Of a stretch of DNA of 40,439 bases, positions 21,800 to 34,313 are shown piece after piece (positions within the stretch are counted from its first letter, which is position 1; each line of letters starts with the position of its first letter). The notes under the pieces were generated by a model. The model was given only the letters and a program-made list of their open reading frames with translations, searched no databases and was not told the origin of the DNA. This DNA is from Chlorobiota bacterium (GTDB taxonomy: Bacteria; Bacteroidota; Ignavibacteria; Kapaibacteriales; NICIL-2). The position numbers and the translations under genes were made by a program. Location of the stretch: NCBI GenBank assembly GCA_026415505.1, contig JAOAGY010000037.1, positions 1-40,439 of the forward strand, read 5' to 3'.

Positions 21800-23698
21800 T
21801 TACCGCTCCAGCAATACTTTCGTCGTGACCGAGCCAATGCCATTGCCTTCGAGACGGCAGAAATAGATACCTGCCGGTAGTGCATTGCCGTTAGCATCGG
21901 TGCCGTTCCACGTCAGCCGTAGCACACCTTTGGCGAAGTCGCCGCTGGCGAGGGTCGTGACGAGGTTACCGCGAACATCGTACACCGCGACCGAGTACGT
22001 TCCTGCTGTGGGAATCGTTACCGCCACGGCGGTCGCCACAGTAAATGGATTCGGCGACATGGCGACAGCGGCTTCGACGGGCTCGTACGTCGCGAGTCGA
22101 ATGACTTTGTCGTTTTGCCGTTCACCGTTGAATTCGATATCGCTTGCACGAATCACATCTGCGGAAGCCGGAACAGTGATCCATGCGACGGGCTGATCAG
22201 CGCTGGCATCCACCGACCCAGCGATCGCCACGCGACTACCATGCGCCATAGCCAATGTATTTTCTTTGGTAGCCAATTCGACACCTTCGATCGGTACCCC
22301 AGCATCGAAGGCAATACTGAGCGGACCGTTGTTGACACCATCGAGATAAATCGGTATCCGTAGCGAGTTGCCGATCTTGACTGCTTCGCTGGCGCGGAGA
22401 TCGAATGTGTGCGCCCGCTCGTAAGCGAGTTTTCCAGCCGGCACGACCGAATCGATCAACCACGGCAATTCGGGGACACGCCCACCGAGATAGTGCATGA
22501 TGAGCGCTGCATCGTAGGCGTTGACATAGAAGTAGATCGAGCGAATATCGAGCGAATTGTCGCTTGGCAGATCATCGGTGTAGTAGAGCGACCGTGTCCG
22601 AATCTCGCGACGATAGCGCGTCGTATCGGCAGTGTTGTTCCAGTTTCTCGTCGAGTAGTAGTAGCGCCCGTTGTGATCGACATCGCCTTTGAACGCTGGA
22701 CGGCGATACAAACTATCGAGCGGGATGCCAGTCGCCACTGCACGAAGAATGAGCAGCGCATCGTTGGCGGTCACAAAAATGTTCTGTGGTTGTCCAGCAT
22801 GGCGTTGCCCCGGTGCTTGCGAAAAATCTGCATCGCCATCGCCCCATACATCGAGACGAATACGAGGAATCGCCTGGAATACGATAGTCGTATCGGTTCC
22901 ACCAGAGGGCGGCCACAGATTCGTCAACCGCATAGATGTGCGCGCAACGTCCACATTACCGCCGAACTCGAGACCGTTTATCCAGTCACCTTGCGGCGAG
23001 CTGCCCTTCAGTCCGACCGAGGCATTACGTGTGACGACCGTCTGTTGAGACGTATTTGGATTGCCGCCTACCGTACCGTAAGCGAACTCGATGTCGCCTT
23101 GAAAATTGCCGACAATCTGAGTCTGGCGATAAAGGAAGACTTGGAAATTACCGACCGACGATGGGATGGTTTTATCGTTGATATTCAAATTCCGCCATTC
23201 GACACAGAAGGCATCGCGTCCGCCGATGTTCACTTGCCGCGTCAACACCTGTGACTGCAAGTACTGCGGCTGGGACGGGGGACCGACGCGCATATAATGG
23301 TCACCCCAGAACGGTGCAACGACATTACGGGGAAATTGCTGCCCGTCGAATAGGCGCGTTGCAATGTTCATCCCCACCAAACCCAGTGGAACGTTCGGTC
23401 CATCGAGGAACATGATGAAACCGTTGACGTTGATAGCAATGTAGTTGTAAATCGTCCCGTTGAATTCGAATGGGAACGGGAGCTGCGCAACCACGAATCC
23501 GTCATCGGGATCGGGGTTAGGTGTCGTAACGAAATCACTTGCAGTATAGACCGTTGTTCCTGGTCCGCCCGGCAGCAGGGTGTAGGGACGATTGCCTCTT
23601 TTCATCGGCGGCATGAATTCAACGTACACTTGTGCTACCGATGAGGTGACGGACAGTGCAGCCATCACCAGCCCAACAAGAAGCAGTTTTCCTTTCAT
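21800..23698 (-). CDS. T9SS-exported protein with dockerin-like repeats
   Basis: 632 aa from the ATG at 23698 (MKGKLLLVGLVMAALSVTSSVAQ, signal peptide). The N-terminal 250 residues look nidogen-like (LPFPFEFNGTIYNYIAINVNGFIMF, APFWGDHYM, FCVEWRNLN, GDIEFAYGTVGGN). Two dockerin-like half-repeats follow: GDGDADFS ... TANDALLILRAVATG and GDVDHNG ... VNAYDAALIMHYLGG, each with an insertion between the calcium-loop-like part and the helix. The end is a FlgD-like type A sorting domain (AMSPNPFTVATAVAVTIPT, AVYDVRGNLVTTLASG, LTWNGTDANGNALPAGIYFCRLE ... KVLLER). It is probably exposed on the cell surface and might hold a partner through the dockerin-like part; the neighbouring protein with a cohesin-like N-terminus is a candidate. 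Confidence 0.85.
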   Translation of the reverse strand: MKGKLLLVGLVMAALSVTSSVAQVYVEFMPPMKRGNRPYTLLPGGPGTTVYTASDFVTTPNPDPDDGFVVAQLPFPFEFNGTIYNYIAINVNGFIMFLDGPNVPLGLVGMNIATRLFDGQQFPRNVVAPFWGDHYMRVGPPSQPQYLQSQVLTRQVNIGGRDAFCVEWRNLNINDKTIPSSVGNFQVFLYRQTQIVGNFQGDIEFAYGTVGGNPNTSQQTVVTRNASVGLKGSSPQGDWINGLEFGGNVDVARTSMRLTNLWPPSGGTDTTIVFQAIPRIRLDVWGDGDADFSQAPGQRHAGQPQNIFVTANDALLILRAVATGIPLDSLYRRPAFKGDVDHNGRYYYSTRNWNNTADTTRYRREIRTRSLYYTDDLPSDNSLDIRSIYFYVNAYDAALIMHYLGGRVPELPWLIDSVVPAGKLAYERAHTFDLRASEAVKIGNSLRIPIYLDGVNNGPLSIAFDAGVPIEGVELATKENTLAMAHGSRVAIAGSVDASADQPVAWITVPASADVIRASDIEFNGERQNDKVIRLATYEPVEAAVAMSPNPFTVATAVAVTIPTAGTYSVAVYDVRGNLVTTLASGDFAKGVLRLTWNGTDANGNALPAGIYFCRLEGNGIGSVTTKVLLER

Positions 23699-23758
23699 GA
23701 CACGACCTTGAATAGTTGTGGATCGATTGTGCGATTTCACGAAGAACTTTTCATTACC

Positions 23759-23800
23759 GGCGGAGGAGGAAGCGATCGGCGTGATTCGCTTCCTCCCGCC
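23759..23800 (-). terminator. Long hairpin after the giant surface protein gene
   Basis: Arms GGCGGAGGAGGAAGCG (23759-23774) and CGCTTCCTCCCGCC (23787-23800) pair over about 14 bp with a small bulge and a 12-nt loop, 9 bp downstream of the stop at 23810. No T-run is present on the minus strand. Confidence 0.6.
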
Positions 23801-23809
23801 GAAGACACT

Positions 23810-26800
23810 TTACCGAACGACCGTGACACGTTGCACACTTGTCGTGCCAGCCGCGTCGAGCTTGAGGACATAACTTCCACTGCTGAGAGTGCTGCTATCC
23901 CAGGAGAGGGTATGCAGACCCGGAGCGTAGAAGCCGTTAGCGAGCACTGCAACGACATGACCGAGATTGTCGATGACCTCCAGTCGAGCGTTCGTTGCCG
24001 TCGGAACAGCGAAGCGAACAGTTGCGGCTTGACCATCTACGGGGTTCGGCGTCACTGGATACAGCGTCACTTGCTCACCAGCGATCGGTTCATCACCGAC
24101 TTCGGACGCTTGATCCCACAGAATGACGAACGTTTGGTCAGCATCGCTCTTGATCACGAGCGTTACTTCGTCGCCGTTGACGGTGACGTCATAGTTGCCC
24201 GGCGATTCAGTCGTGAATGCACCGGTTGACATATTGACGCGGTAGAGATTGCCACCCGTACCGTTCTGGAGGTAGTACGTTCCACCGCACGGATTCTTCT
24301 GAGCATCCGTACGACTCGGCACTTGGGACTTGTTCCACGTGATCCGCACAGGCAGATAGTTCGCCGTATTGCCGCTGACACCGCCCGACTGGAAGCGACC
24401 CTTGTATGCTTCGATGCTGGAGTTGCCGGGCGCACATGTCGGGAAGATATTGACTAAGGTTCCGTAACGATTCGGGATCGTCCACCGCGCATCGAAAATG
24501 TCCACAGGCGGAATTGCTGGCAATTCGTATTCGCAATAGTTCGAATCGAGCTTACCGATACCGCCACGACTGGCGTTATCACCTGTTGTCGCGTTCGGCG
24601 CTGAACCCCAGGTGAGGGTTTCGAAGGCACCTTGCGCGTTGCTGACCGTCATCGTTACTGTGAAGGTCGTCGGTTCCGATACTGCGATGCGATAGCGAAG
24701 CGTATCGGGACGCCCTTGATGCTTATCCGTCACGACAAGAACAACCTCGATACTCGTTTGATACGGACTGACAACGAGCGGATCGGCGATAACACGAACC
24801 GGTATCGGCTGATTGTTCGGACGATAGCCCGGAATTTGCGACGGCTCGACGCGAACACCTGTCGGCGATACAACACTGATTGTCAACGTTTCGTCGCGGA
24901 CGATATCAATATCGCCGACGTACACCGTGTCAACGAACGACTTGCCACTTTCGACGCACCGGATCCGTGGCGCACCGGTAATGTACGGATCGTGGTTCCG
25001 GGCGATAATCCGTAGTGGCAGCGTCTTGACATGCGTCAGTCCGCCTTCGTCAGTGACGAGCACCGTCACCTGGACAGTAGTATCGTCGAAGTTCGTATCC
25101 TTGACACGAGGCGTGCCATAGAGCAATCCGCTGGTTTGATTGATCTTGAGCCAATCCGGAGTGCTCGCATTCGAGATGTCCCAATTACCAGCCTCAGGAT
25201 AGCAGTTGTCTTTAGGAATACCGCTGCCCTTGCGAGAATCGTTGGCGTAGATCAACTCGAAGCGATGCGTTTGTCCGAAGTTCGGGTCATACACCGTGAT
25301 ACGCTTGTTGAGATCACCGAGTGCTACGTTGTAATCCTCATCTTCGACAGCATCGGGGAGCGATGTCGTCGTAATCGTCGGGGAAATATTGACGATGATA
25401 CGACGAGTCAGGTACGAAACTCCTCCGTGACCATCATTGGCAGCGATCGTCATAACCGTATCGGTGTTGTACGCACCGTTGTACTGCGGGTTAGGCGTAA
25501 GCAAGCTATATGCCGTCGGTGCATCTATGCGCACATTGATTTGTCCTTTCGTGGTGAAATCCACTGCCAACGGATCGACTTGGCTCGGATTGTCGTATTT
25601 GCGGAAGAACTGGTTCGCCAGCCATGACGGTCGCGTTTGCGACAGTTGGTCATAGGCTGTATCGCGGCCCTGCTCGTTCCGCGAGCGGAAGGCATAGGAT
25701 GTACGCCCATAGCGGAAATTCCATCCGAGCGCCTCAGCTGCGGCGTCCTCTTGCTCGTCGTCGGTGGTGAAGTCCACCTTGAAGCGCAGCGAATCGGTCA
25801 AGTTCGCATACAGCGTGTTCGGATCGGGACCCGGACATGCTGCGGCGACATCGGTAAAGACCGGAACGCTGTCGGTGACGAAGATGCGGAATTGATAGAC
25901 CGTATCGGCATTCCACCCGTAATCCACCGTGTCTTGTTGCAGATAGCGCGCATTCGTCACATCATAGGACTGATTGGCGAAGTACGGCGGATAGAGGTAG
26001 ATGTACTTGGCAATCACACTATCCGGATATCCAGCCGCCTTTAGCGAGTCGATCGTGCGATAGTTCGGCGGATAATTAGAGGCACTCACTGTCACCAACT
26101 CGCCGCCCGGCACGATGTACGGATTGCTGGGACGACCTTTGAGAACAATGTGACCGTAAGCCTGCCAATAACCGTTAGGTTCATCCGCTTGCGCCGAGAT
26201 TGTGTCGGCTTTGAGCCAATACGACAACCCACTATTCGGCGCGACTTGCCAGTGATAAGCAAGTTGCGTGTATTTATTCGGTTCGATGATCGCGCGCGGG
26301 TCGTAGAACTTGTTGGTATCCTTCGCGGTGATAGCGAAGATTGTATCGCGACACGGGATCGTGAACGCTTGATCGCGTGAATAGTCCACATCTTCCGAGA
26401 CCCAGATACGATCCCAGAACTGCGGCGGAGTCAAGATCGGATTGCCCGACCCGTCGGTAACGATTTGGCAATTGTTGTCGCGAAGCGGCGGACGATGCGT
26501 CAGCACCTTGTGTCCTGTCCACACCGGCGGTGGCGTCGAAGTGCCGACACGGAAGATGAGGGCACCATTGAACGCATCGTTGTTCGAGCCGACTTCTCGC
26601 CACAGTGCCGAACGTGATACTATCGCGATCTGGTCACCTGCTTTAGCCGGAATTGCAAGGTAACGCTCACCGGCGAAATACGTTTCGAGACCTTGGTTCG
26701 ACGCCGGCAGTGACGGTCGGTTCGACAGACGGAATCCGGAACCGCCGAGCTGATTGCCCTGCACCGATGCCATGTACTTACGTCCTTGCAGTGCGCCATC

Positions 26801-29800
26801 ATCTTCGTTGAAGGCATTGCGCTTGATCGCCGCCAGTATCGAGGTCAGATCGCCACCGAAGTTGGCAAGACCCTCGGCATTGCGGCGCGCAGCGTATCCA
26901 CCGAGCACTTGCCCGCCGAACGTCGAATCCGGCACGATTTCGACACGCGCACGGAAGACCTCGCTCGACGGATCGACTTGCTTGAGGTTGACGCGAATGT
27001 AATCGCCCGTCGTCGTGTTGATCACAAAAAACACTGTCTCGTTGATCGAGCGGCTGTCGAGGTTGCTGAAGACCGGGTCGGACGACGTGTAATCGGCACG
27101 CGCTTCGAGGAAGAGCGGATAACCGATCGGGTGATCGCCGACGTATTCGGTTTGCAGCGCAGCGACGTTCGGATCGGACTCTGCAACGAACGGATCGCGC
27201 GTGTACCGCTTGACGAATTTGTTGTACGACGGGCGCAGCGGATCGTTGAACCGTTGCAAGCGCGTCGGAATACCGACAGCGAAATCTTCGATTGGCGCCA
27301 TCCGACGCTTGGAATAGTCCGCTGTCTTGATGTCCACACCTTTGTCGAAGATGTCGTAAACCCGACCTTGCTGGAGAAGCTTTTCGGGTATCGAATTCGA
27401 TGCAGGCGTGCGATAATCTGCGCCGTTGAGAGCGGGGATCGGCACATACGTATAGCGACCGACGCTTTCGAACGGACCTTGGTCTTTGCCGGTACCGCCA
27501 CGCACATAGCGCAATTGCTGTGTTCCGTCACCAGCGACGAAGAACGTTTCTTGGTTGACCGAATCGATCGGGTCGCCGTTGACGTCGTACTTGTAAATCT
27601 TCGTCGTCACATTGGCTTCGGTACGACCCCAGTAATTACCGCGGAGCGTGTCGACACCGCCGTAACCGATGCCGGTCGTTCCAGCCAAAAGCCCCTTCGT
27701 GTTCGGTGCATCGGGCAACCGAATCAGGAAACGAGCGGTGTTGTCGTAGATCGAATTCGCTGCGACGCTATACGTCGTCGAAGGCACCGGACCAATGACT
27801 TCGCCGTAGATGATTGCACCCGCAAGATCGCTCGATGCAGGGTTGTACGTCTGGTTGTTGAGAACAACGTACGGACCGGTAATGACGTTCTGCTCACTGC
27901 CGACATTCGATGTCGCCGTGTTGTTGGCGATAAAGCAGCGCGCCATCACGAGTTTGAGGTCGTAGTTGTCCGAGTAGATTGCCGCGCCGCTATATGCTTG
28001 TTGGTTCTGGAAGCGAACACGGTTGAAGAAAACCGAGTCGACACGCCCCGCACGCGCGGGAACGATTTGATCGAGGATGTAGAGTGCACCACCCAATCCG
28101 GTGCCGTTTTCCTGCAGAGCAACACCGCCGATCGCTGCATCCGGACCGCTTGTCGCTCCCGTTCCTGGATGGGTGATTGTGATATTGCCTTGCTGAGTCC
28201 AGCCGCTGCCCATTCGATTGGGATTCGGCACGGCACGGTTATCGAGGAATCGCGTGAGCATCCGAACATGCGGCGGAATCGTTTCGTTTGGATCGAAGGT
28301 GAATGGTGGGTCGTAGGACATGTACCCTACGATGAACGCAGGGTTCGAACCATAACTCACCTGATCGAGATCGGTAACGAACACGCGCTGGAAGATACCA
28401 CCGACGGGCGTTCCAGCACTCGAAGGCTTCGGATTGACCAGCGCGATAGCACCGCCGTTGCCCCACTGGGCAAGATTGCCGCGGAACTCGCAAGCTTTCG
28501 TCGTTTGCAGTTCACCGTTGAGGACGTAGAGCGCACCACCACCGCGGACATTAGCACGATTGGCGGTGTCAACGTTATCACCAACGCGGTTGTTGTCGAA
28601 AATGCAACGGACCAGGCGGATGTAGTTGTACTCCGGTTGATTCATCGCGCTGCGGAAATGGGCAGCAACGGCACCGCCGGAATACCCTGCCGTATTGCCG
28701 GACAGCTCGATCATGTGGGCACTGGTGTATCCGAGTAGCTGACCTGCGACGACACCGCCGGCTCCGTACATCAAGTAATTCCGACGAGTGAAGATGGCGC
28801 CCCCGTCGTATTTGGCAGTGTTGTTCTGGAATTTGATGTTGTAGCCAAGATTGCGCACTTGGATATTCTGCGCATCCGAACCGCCGATATGCGGCGAGGG
28901 CTGTCCGTCGTATCCAACGTTTTCGGCGATGTAAATCGCACCACCCCGCGCCGAACTATTGCTGGTCATGTACATCGGCACGGGAACTTGAGTGCCACCG
29001 CGCAGCACGAGCCGTCCCGCCGTCGAGGACATGTAGATCGCGCCACCCTGATTGATGGCTGCAGCGTTGTAATCAGTCACGAATGGTGTTTCGGTCATAT
29101 TGGAGCGATAGCGCCCCGTCGTGACGACGCTTGTGTAGCCAGTCACATACAACGCACCACCGCGCGCACCGTTGGTACCGCTGACTTGCTGGTAGTTCGT
29201 GACCTTGTTGCCGTCGAAGATCACATAGTCGTAACCCTGGTAGTCATTGACACCGAGTCCGACGTGGATACCCCAGCGACCGGAGATATAGACAGCACCA
29301 CCGAAGGCATCGTTCTTGTACGCCTTGTTCGGATTGGTCTCCACAGGTGCTGGATTGTTGACATCATCCTGCACAATGATAAACGTGCCATTGGGTGTGA
29401 CAACGGTATCCGTCCGAACACGCGCATTGATGACCCGGTTTTGCGCAAACGTCAGTTGACGAATCCGACCAAGATAAATCGCCAACCGACCGTCGTCGAG
29501 CGATTGCCGGTAGGTATCTTCCAACTCGTTGATCGTGCCATCGTAGAGATTGTCGTGGGCACGGACATAGTTCGTACTGTTCGGGGCATTGTCGCGGCGT
29601 GGCGGGGAAAGCAGCGTTGACGTGTTTGCCGCGTTGTGTTCGAACAAGTACTGATTGACGATATGACTCGGTCGCGGCGGCGTCATTGCTGCGCCGACAT
29701 CCGCCGGCAAGTACGAGGCGGGGAGACTGTTGTATTCGGTTGCACCAGTCCCCGTGGCAATGGAAGGATAGAAAGCATTCGTTGCATCGAGCGGGGCTTG

Positions 29801-30895
29801 GAGAAATTGCACCGCACCGCCATGGTAACGCGCCGCATTGCGGGTGAAGTTGCAGTTGACCAGCCACGTCCGCGACGACAGAATCGAAAGCGCACCACCT
29901 GACCCTTGCGTCATCGCAACCAACTGACCATTGACCGAGCCTGGATTGCTGACATCGCCAGCAGCAGCTTGTTGATAGATATTGACGCGGTCGACGGTGG
30001 TATCCTTCCGGAAATTGTCGAAGTCGCAGTCACGGAAAAATGCTGTCCGCGCACCGGGCAGGATAATGATGTGCCCCCACTCGCGCGCCAGGTTTGTTCC
30101 TACTCCGACGAAACGAATACGATCGCGTCCCGGACCGCCGATACTGGGGTCTTGGTTGTTGAAGCGCCGCCAGGGCTGCGTCCGAATGAGCGGATCGAGT
30201 GAAGGATTCGGCAAGCGCGCCGTAATCCACATGATGGCGTATTCGAACGGCACCACGAACTTGGTATTGTAGTATGTGTTCGCCCCGACGACGGTCGGAT
30301 TGTTGTAGATGTAGAGTTGTCCGCTTGGCGGCGTCGGTGTACCCGATGGATTGACCGCCGTTGGCCAGGTCACATACACCGCACCTTGCGCATTGTAGGG
30401 CAGCGGCGGCAGGTTCTCGATTCGCCGCGTGAGCGTATCGAGAATTACATTGTACGTAATGTCGTACTTCTGCGAGCTGATCGTCGGTTCGATCTGGGTC
30501 GTTTTGCTGATCACCGACGAATAGAGGAAATAAGCGGGGTCGGAATAGTCGTAGCACGTTCCTCCGCCCGGACGGGGAATCGTTTGGTAGTCCGGCGGAT
30601 TGGTGAAATTGTAGAAAGCACGTGCACGTCCATCAGCAATGATTCGCCCACCCGTCGAATCGATGATTCGACCGTTCGGCAAGAACTCCACTCGCGTACC
30701 CGGCTCGATGATGAGCGTTCCCGCGATGACATAGTTTCCGCTGATCCGATAGAGCGTATCACGAACAAAGATGCGAACATCTTTGGCGTCGACACGCCCA
30801 GAAACTTCTCGTATCGGCAACTGGGCAAGCGCAGTGCCTGCCGCAACCATCGCAACGAGCGCGACAAGGGCGCTCACTCGAAACCAACGAAGCAT
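23810..30895 (-). CDS. Giant Pmp-like beta-helix surface protein with T9SS sorting domain
   Basis: 2361 aa from the ATG at 30895, preceded by GGAGG with 4 nt between; an ATG at 30928 (MTTTFYTFGG) is the alternative. The open frame further upstream belongs to the TPR gene in another frame. After a signal peptide (ending GTALAQ) residues about 330-985 hold at least eleven GGA(I/L/V) motifs, several right after FxxN (FTRNAARYHGGAV, FQNNTAKYDGGAIF, FRGNLAQWGNGGAIA), the pattern of Chlamydia Pmp-type beta-helix autotransporters. Residues about 1830-2080 look cadherin/putative-Ig-like (LPDAVEDEDYNVALGDLN, GTPRVKDTNFDDTTVQVTVLVTD). The last 100 residues are a type A sorting domain (YPVTPNPVDGQ ... 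RLEVIDNLGHVVAVLANG ... VTVVR). A T9SS-secreted adhesin or sheath component is likely. Confidence 0.9.
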   Translation of the reverse strand: MLRWFRVSALVALVAMVAAGTALAQLPIREVSGRVDAKDVRIFVRDTLYRISGNYVIAGTLIIEPGTRVEFLPNGRIIDSTGGRIIADGRARAFYNFTNPPDYQTIPRPGGGTCYDYSDPAYFLYSSVISKTTQIEPTISSQKYDITYNVILDTLTRRIENLPPLPYNAQGAVYVTWPTAVNPSGTPTPPSGQLYIYNNPTVVGANTYYNTKFVVPFEYAIMWITARLPNPSLDPLIRTQPWRRFNNQDPSIGGPGRDRIRFVGVGTNLAREWGHIIILPGARTAFFRDCDFDNFRKDTTVDRVNIYQQAAAGDVSNPGSVNGQLVAMTQGSGGALSILSSRTWLVNCNFTRNAARYHGGAVQFLQAPLDATNAFYPSIATGTGATEYNSLPASYLPADVGAAMTPPRPSHIVNQYLFEHNAANTSTLLSPPRRDNAPNSTNYVRAHDNLYDGTINELEDTYRQSLDDGRLAIYLGRIRQLTFAQNRVINARVRTDTVVTPNGTFIIVQDDVNNPAPVETNPNKAYKNDAFGGAVYISGRWGIHVGLGVNDYQGYDYVIFDGNKVTNYQQVSGTNGARGGALYVTGYTSVVTTGRYRSNMTETPFVTDYNAAAINQGGAIYMSSTAGRLVLRGGTQVPVPMYMTSNSSARGGAIYIAENVGYDGQPSPHIGGSDAQNIQVRNLGYNIKFQNNTAKYDGGAIFTRRNYLMYGAGGVVAGQLLGYTSAHMIELSGNTAGYSGGAVAAHFRSAMNQPEYNYIRLVRCIFDNNRVGDNVDTANRANVRGGGALYVLNGELQTTKACEFRGNLAQWGNGGAIALVNPKPSSAGTPVGGIFQRVFVTDLDQVSYGSNPAFIVGYMSYDPPFTFDPNETIPPHVRMLTRFLDNRAVPNPNRMGSGWTQQGNITITHPGTGATSGPDAAIGGVALQENGTGLGGALYILDQIVPARAGRVDSVFFNRVRFQNQQAYSGAAIYSDNYDLKLVMARCFIANNTATSNVGSEQNVITGPYVVLNNQTYNPASSDLAGAIIYGEVIGPVPSTTYSVAANSIYDNTARFLIRLPDAPNTKGLLAGTTGIGYGGVDTLRGNYWGRTEANVTTKIYKYDVNGDPIDSVNQETFFVAGDGTQQLRYVRGGTGKDQGPFESVGRYTYVPIPALNGADYRTPASNSIPEKLLQQGRVYDIFDKGVDIKTADYSKRRMAPIEDFAVGIPTRLQRFNDPLRPSYNKFVKRYTRDPFVAESDPNVAALQTEYVGDHPIGYPLFLEARADYTSSDPVFSNLDSRSINETVFFVINTTTGDYIRVNLKQVDPSSEVFRARVEIVPDSTFGGQVLGGYAARRNAEGLANFGGDLTSILAAIKRNAFNEDDGALQGRKYMASVQGNQLGGSGFRLSNRPSLPASNQGLETYFAGERYLAIPAKAGDQIAIVSRSALWREVGSNNDAFNGALIFRVGTSTPPPVWTGHKVLTHRPPLRDNNCQIVTDGSGNPILTPPQFWDRIWVSEDVDYSRDQAFTIPCRDTIFAITAKDTNKFYDPRAIIEPNKYTQLAYHWQVAPNSGLSYWLKADTISAQADEPNGYWQAYGHIVLKGRPSNPYIVPGGELVTVSASNYPPNYRTIDSLKAAGYPDSVIAKYIYLYPPYFANQSYDVTNARYLQQDTVDYGWNADTVYQFRIFVTDSVPVFTDVAAACPGPDPNTLYANLTDSLRFKVDFTTDDEQEDAAAEALGWNFRYGRTSYAFRSRNEQGRDTAYDQLSQTRPSWLANQFFRKYDNPSQVDPLAVDFTTKGQINVRIDAPTAYSLLTPNPQYNGAYNTDTVMTIAANDGHGGVSYLTRRIIVNISPTITTTSLPDAVEDEDYNVALGDLNKRITVYDPNFGQTHRFELIYANDSRKGSGIPKDNCYPEAGNWDISNASTPDWLKINQTSGLLYGTPRVKDTNFDDTTVQVTVLVTDEGGLTHVKTLPLRIIARNHDPYITGAPRIRCVESGKSFVDTVYVGDIDIVRDETLTISVVSPTGVRVEPSQIPGYRPNNQPIPVRVIADPLVVSPYQTSIEVVLVVTDKHQGRPDTLRYRIAVSEPTTFTVTMTVSNAQGAFETLTWGSAPNATTGDNASRGGIGKLDSNYCEYELPAIPPVDIFDARWTIPNRYGTLVNIFPTCAPGNSSIEAYKGRFQSGGVSGNTANYLPVRITWNKSQVPSRTDAQKNPCGGTYYLQNGTGGNLYRVNMSTGAFTTESPGNYDVTVNGDEVTLVIKSDADQTFVILWDQASEVGDEPIAGEQVTLYPVTPNPVDGQAATVRFAVPTATNARLEVIDNLGHVVAVLANGFYAPGLHTLSWDSSTLSSGSYVLKLDAAGTTSVQRVTVVR

Positions 30896-31031
30896 ACGAC
30901 CTCCGAAAGTGTAAAACGTTGTTGTCATCTTCTCGACTTCGATAGTGTTCGGATTCGTTTTTCGTGCGTATGCAGTTTTGTTGACAGTTCTGCATCGCCA
31001 TCGCACTCCGGACCTGGGGTCGCGGGCGCGC

Positions 31032-33689
<2,658 letters not shown>

Positions 33690-33713
33690 GAAACCGTCGC
33701 ATCGTAATACGAC

Positions 33714-34313
33714 CTAAGCATCAGAGAAATCGTTCGGATCGAACTCGATCTCTATTGCGTCGTCTGTCTTGCGATAGAAAACTACCGCGCCCTGTAACTG
33801 TTCACGGTGTACCTGTTGTTCTTTCCACGAAATAGGCTTTATGGAGATTGGTCGGTTTCCAATAATCCCGTCGATGCCGGCGGCTTCCTGTTCAGCGTTC
33901 GCAAGGGTGTAGGACTTACCTGTTTCAGTCGCAATCTTTTTGAGGATGGCTTCCTGAAACCGCAACCCAATGAATGTTTTGACGAGAACGAGATCCTCTA
34001 CCCACCGTCGAACCGTTACATCGTCAATTTGATTGAGGACCTGCTGGAATTCTTGCACCTTCTGCAGAATAAGCTTTGTCGCCTCTTCAATCGTGTTGGG
34101 GTACTGTCGCTGATACCACCGTGACCATTCTTCCAAGGTTCGTCCCCCGAACTGGTGGATCATTTCCGACAGCTGCCCAACAATACGTGGTCTCGTCGCG
34201 CCAGCGAACCTGTTGGCAAGGTTCAATAGTGGGGAAACATAGGTGGGCAAATCCAAAGACGGAACATCGAGTAGCTTTCTGATCTCGACGGAACGCAAAG
34301 TGATTTTCTTCAT
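33714..34313 (-). CDS. MjaI-family-like type II restriction endonuclease
   Basis: 199 aa, ATG at 34313. The start overlaps the methyltransferase stop by one base (TAATG), implying coupled translation with the methylase made first. The N-terminal 110 residues are helical. Residues 114-160 carry the probable nuclease core: FIGLRFQEAILKKIA with Glu121, then AAGIDGIIGNRPISIKPISW with Asp148 and Lys159, a PD-(D/E)xK-like arrangement. From memory, the GIDGxxG...SIKP segment is typical of the MjaI endonuclease family, whose founder cuts CTAG; this cannot be verified here. Its place right after a methyltransferase gene strongly supports the restriction role. The recognition site in this organism is unknown. 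Confidence 0.75.
   Translation of the reverse strand: MKKITLRSVEIRKLLDVPSLDLPTYVSPLLNLANRFAGATRPRIVGQLSEMIHQFGGRTLEEWSRWYQRQYPNTIEEATKLILQKVQEFQQVLNQIDDVTVRRWVEDLVLVKTFIGLRFQEAILKKIATETGKSYTLANAEQEAAGIDGIIGNRPISIKPISWKEQQVHREQLQGAVVFYRKTDDAIEIEFDPNDFSDA

Noticed and set aside
26786-28738. 650-codon plus-strand frame opposite the giant surface protein
   Set aside because: It is a shadow of a biased coding strand, rich in Arg, Ile and Val without domains or a start site.
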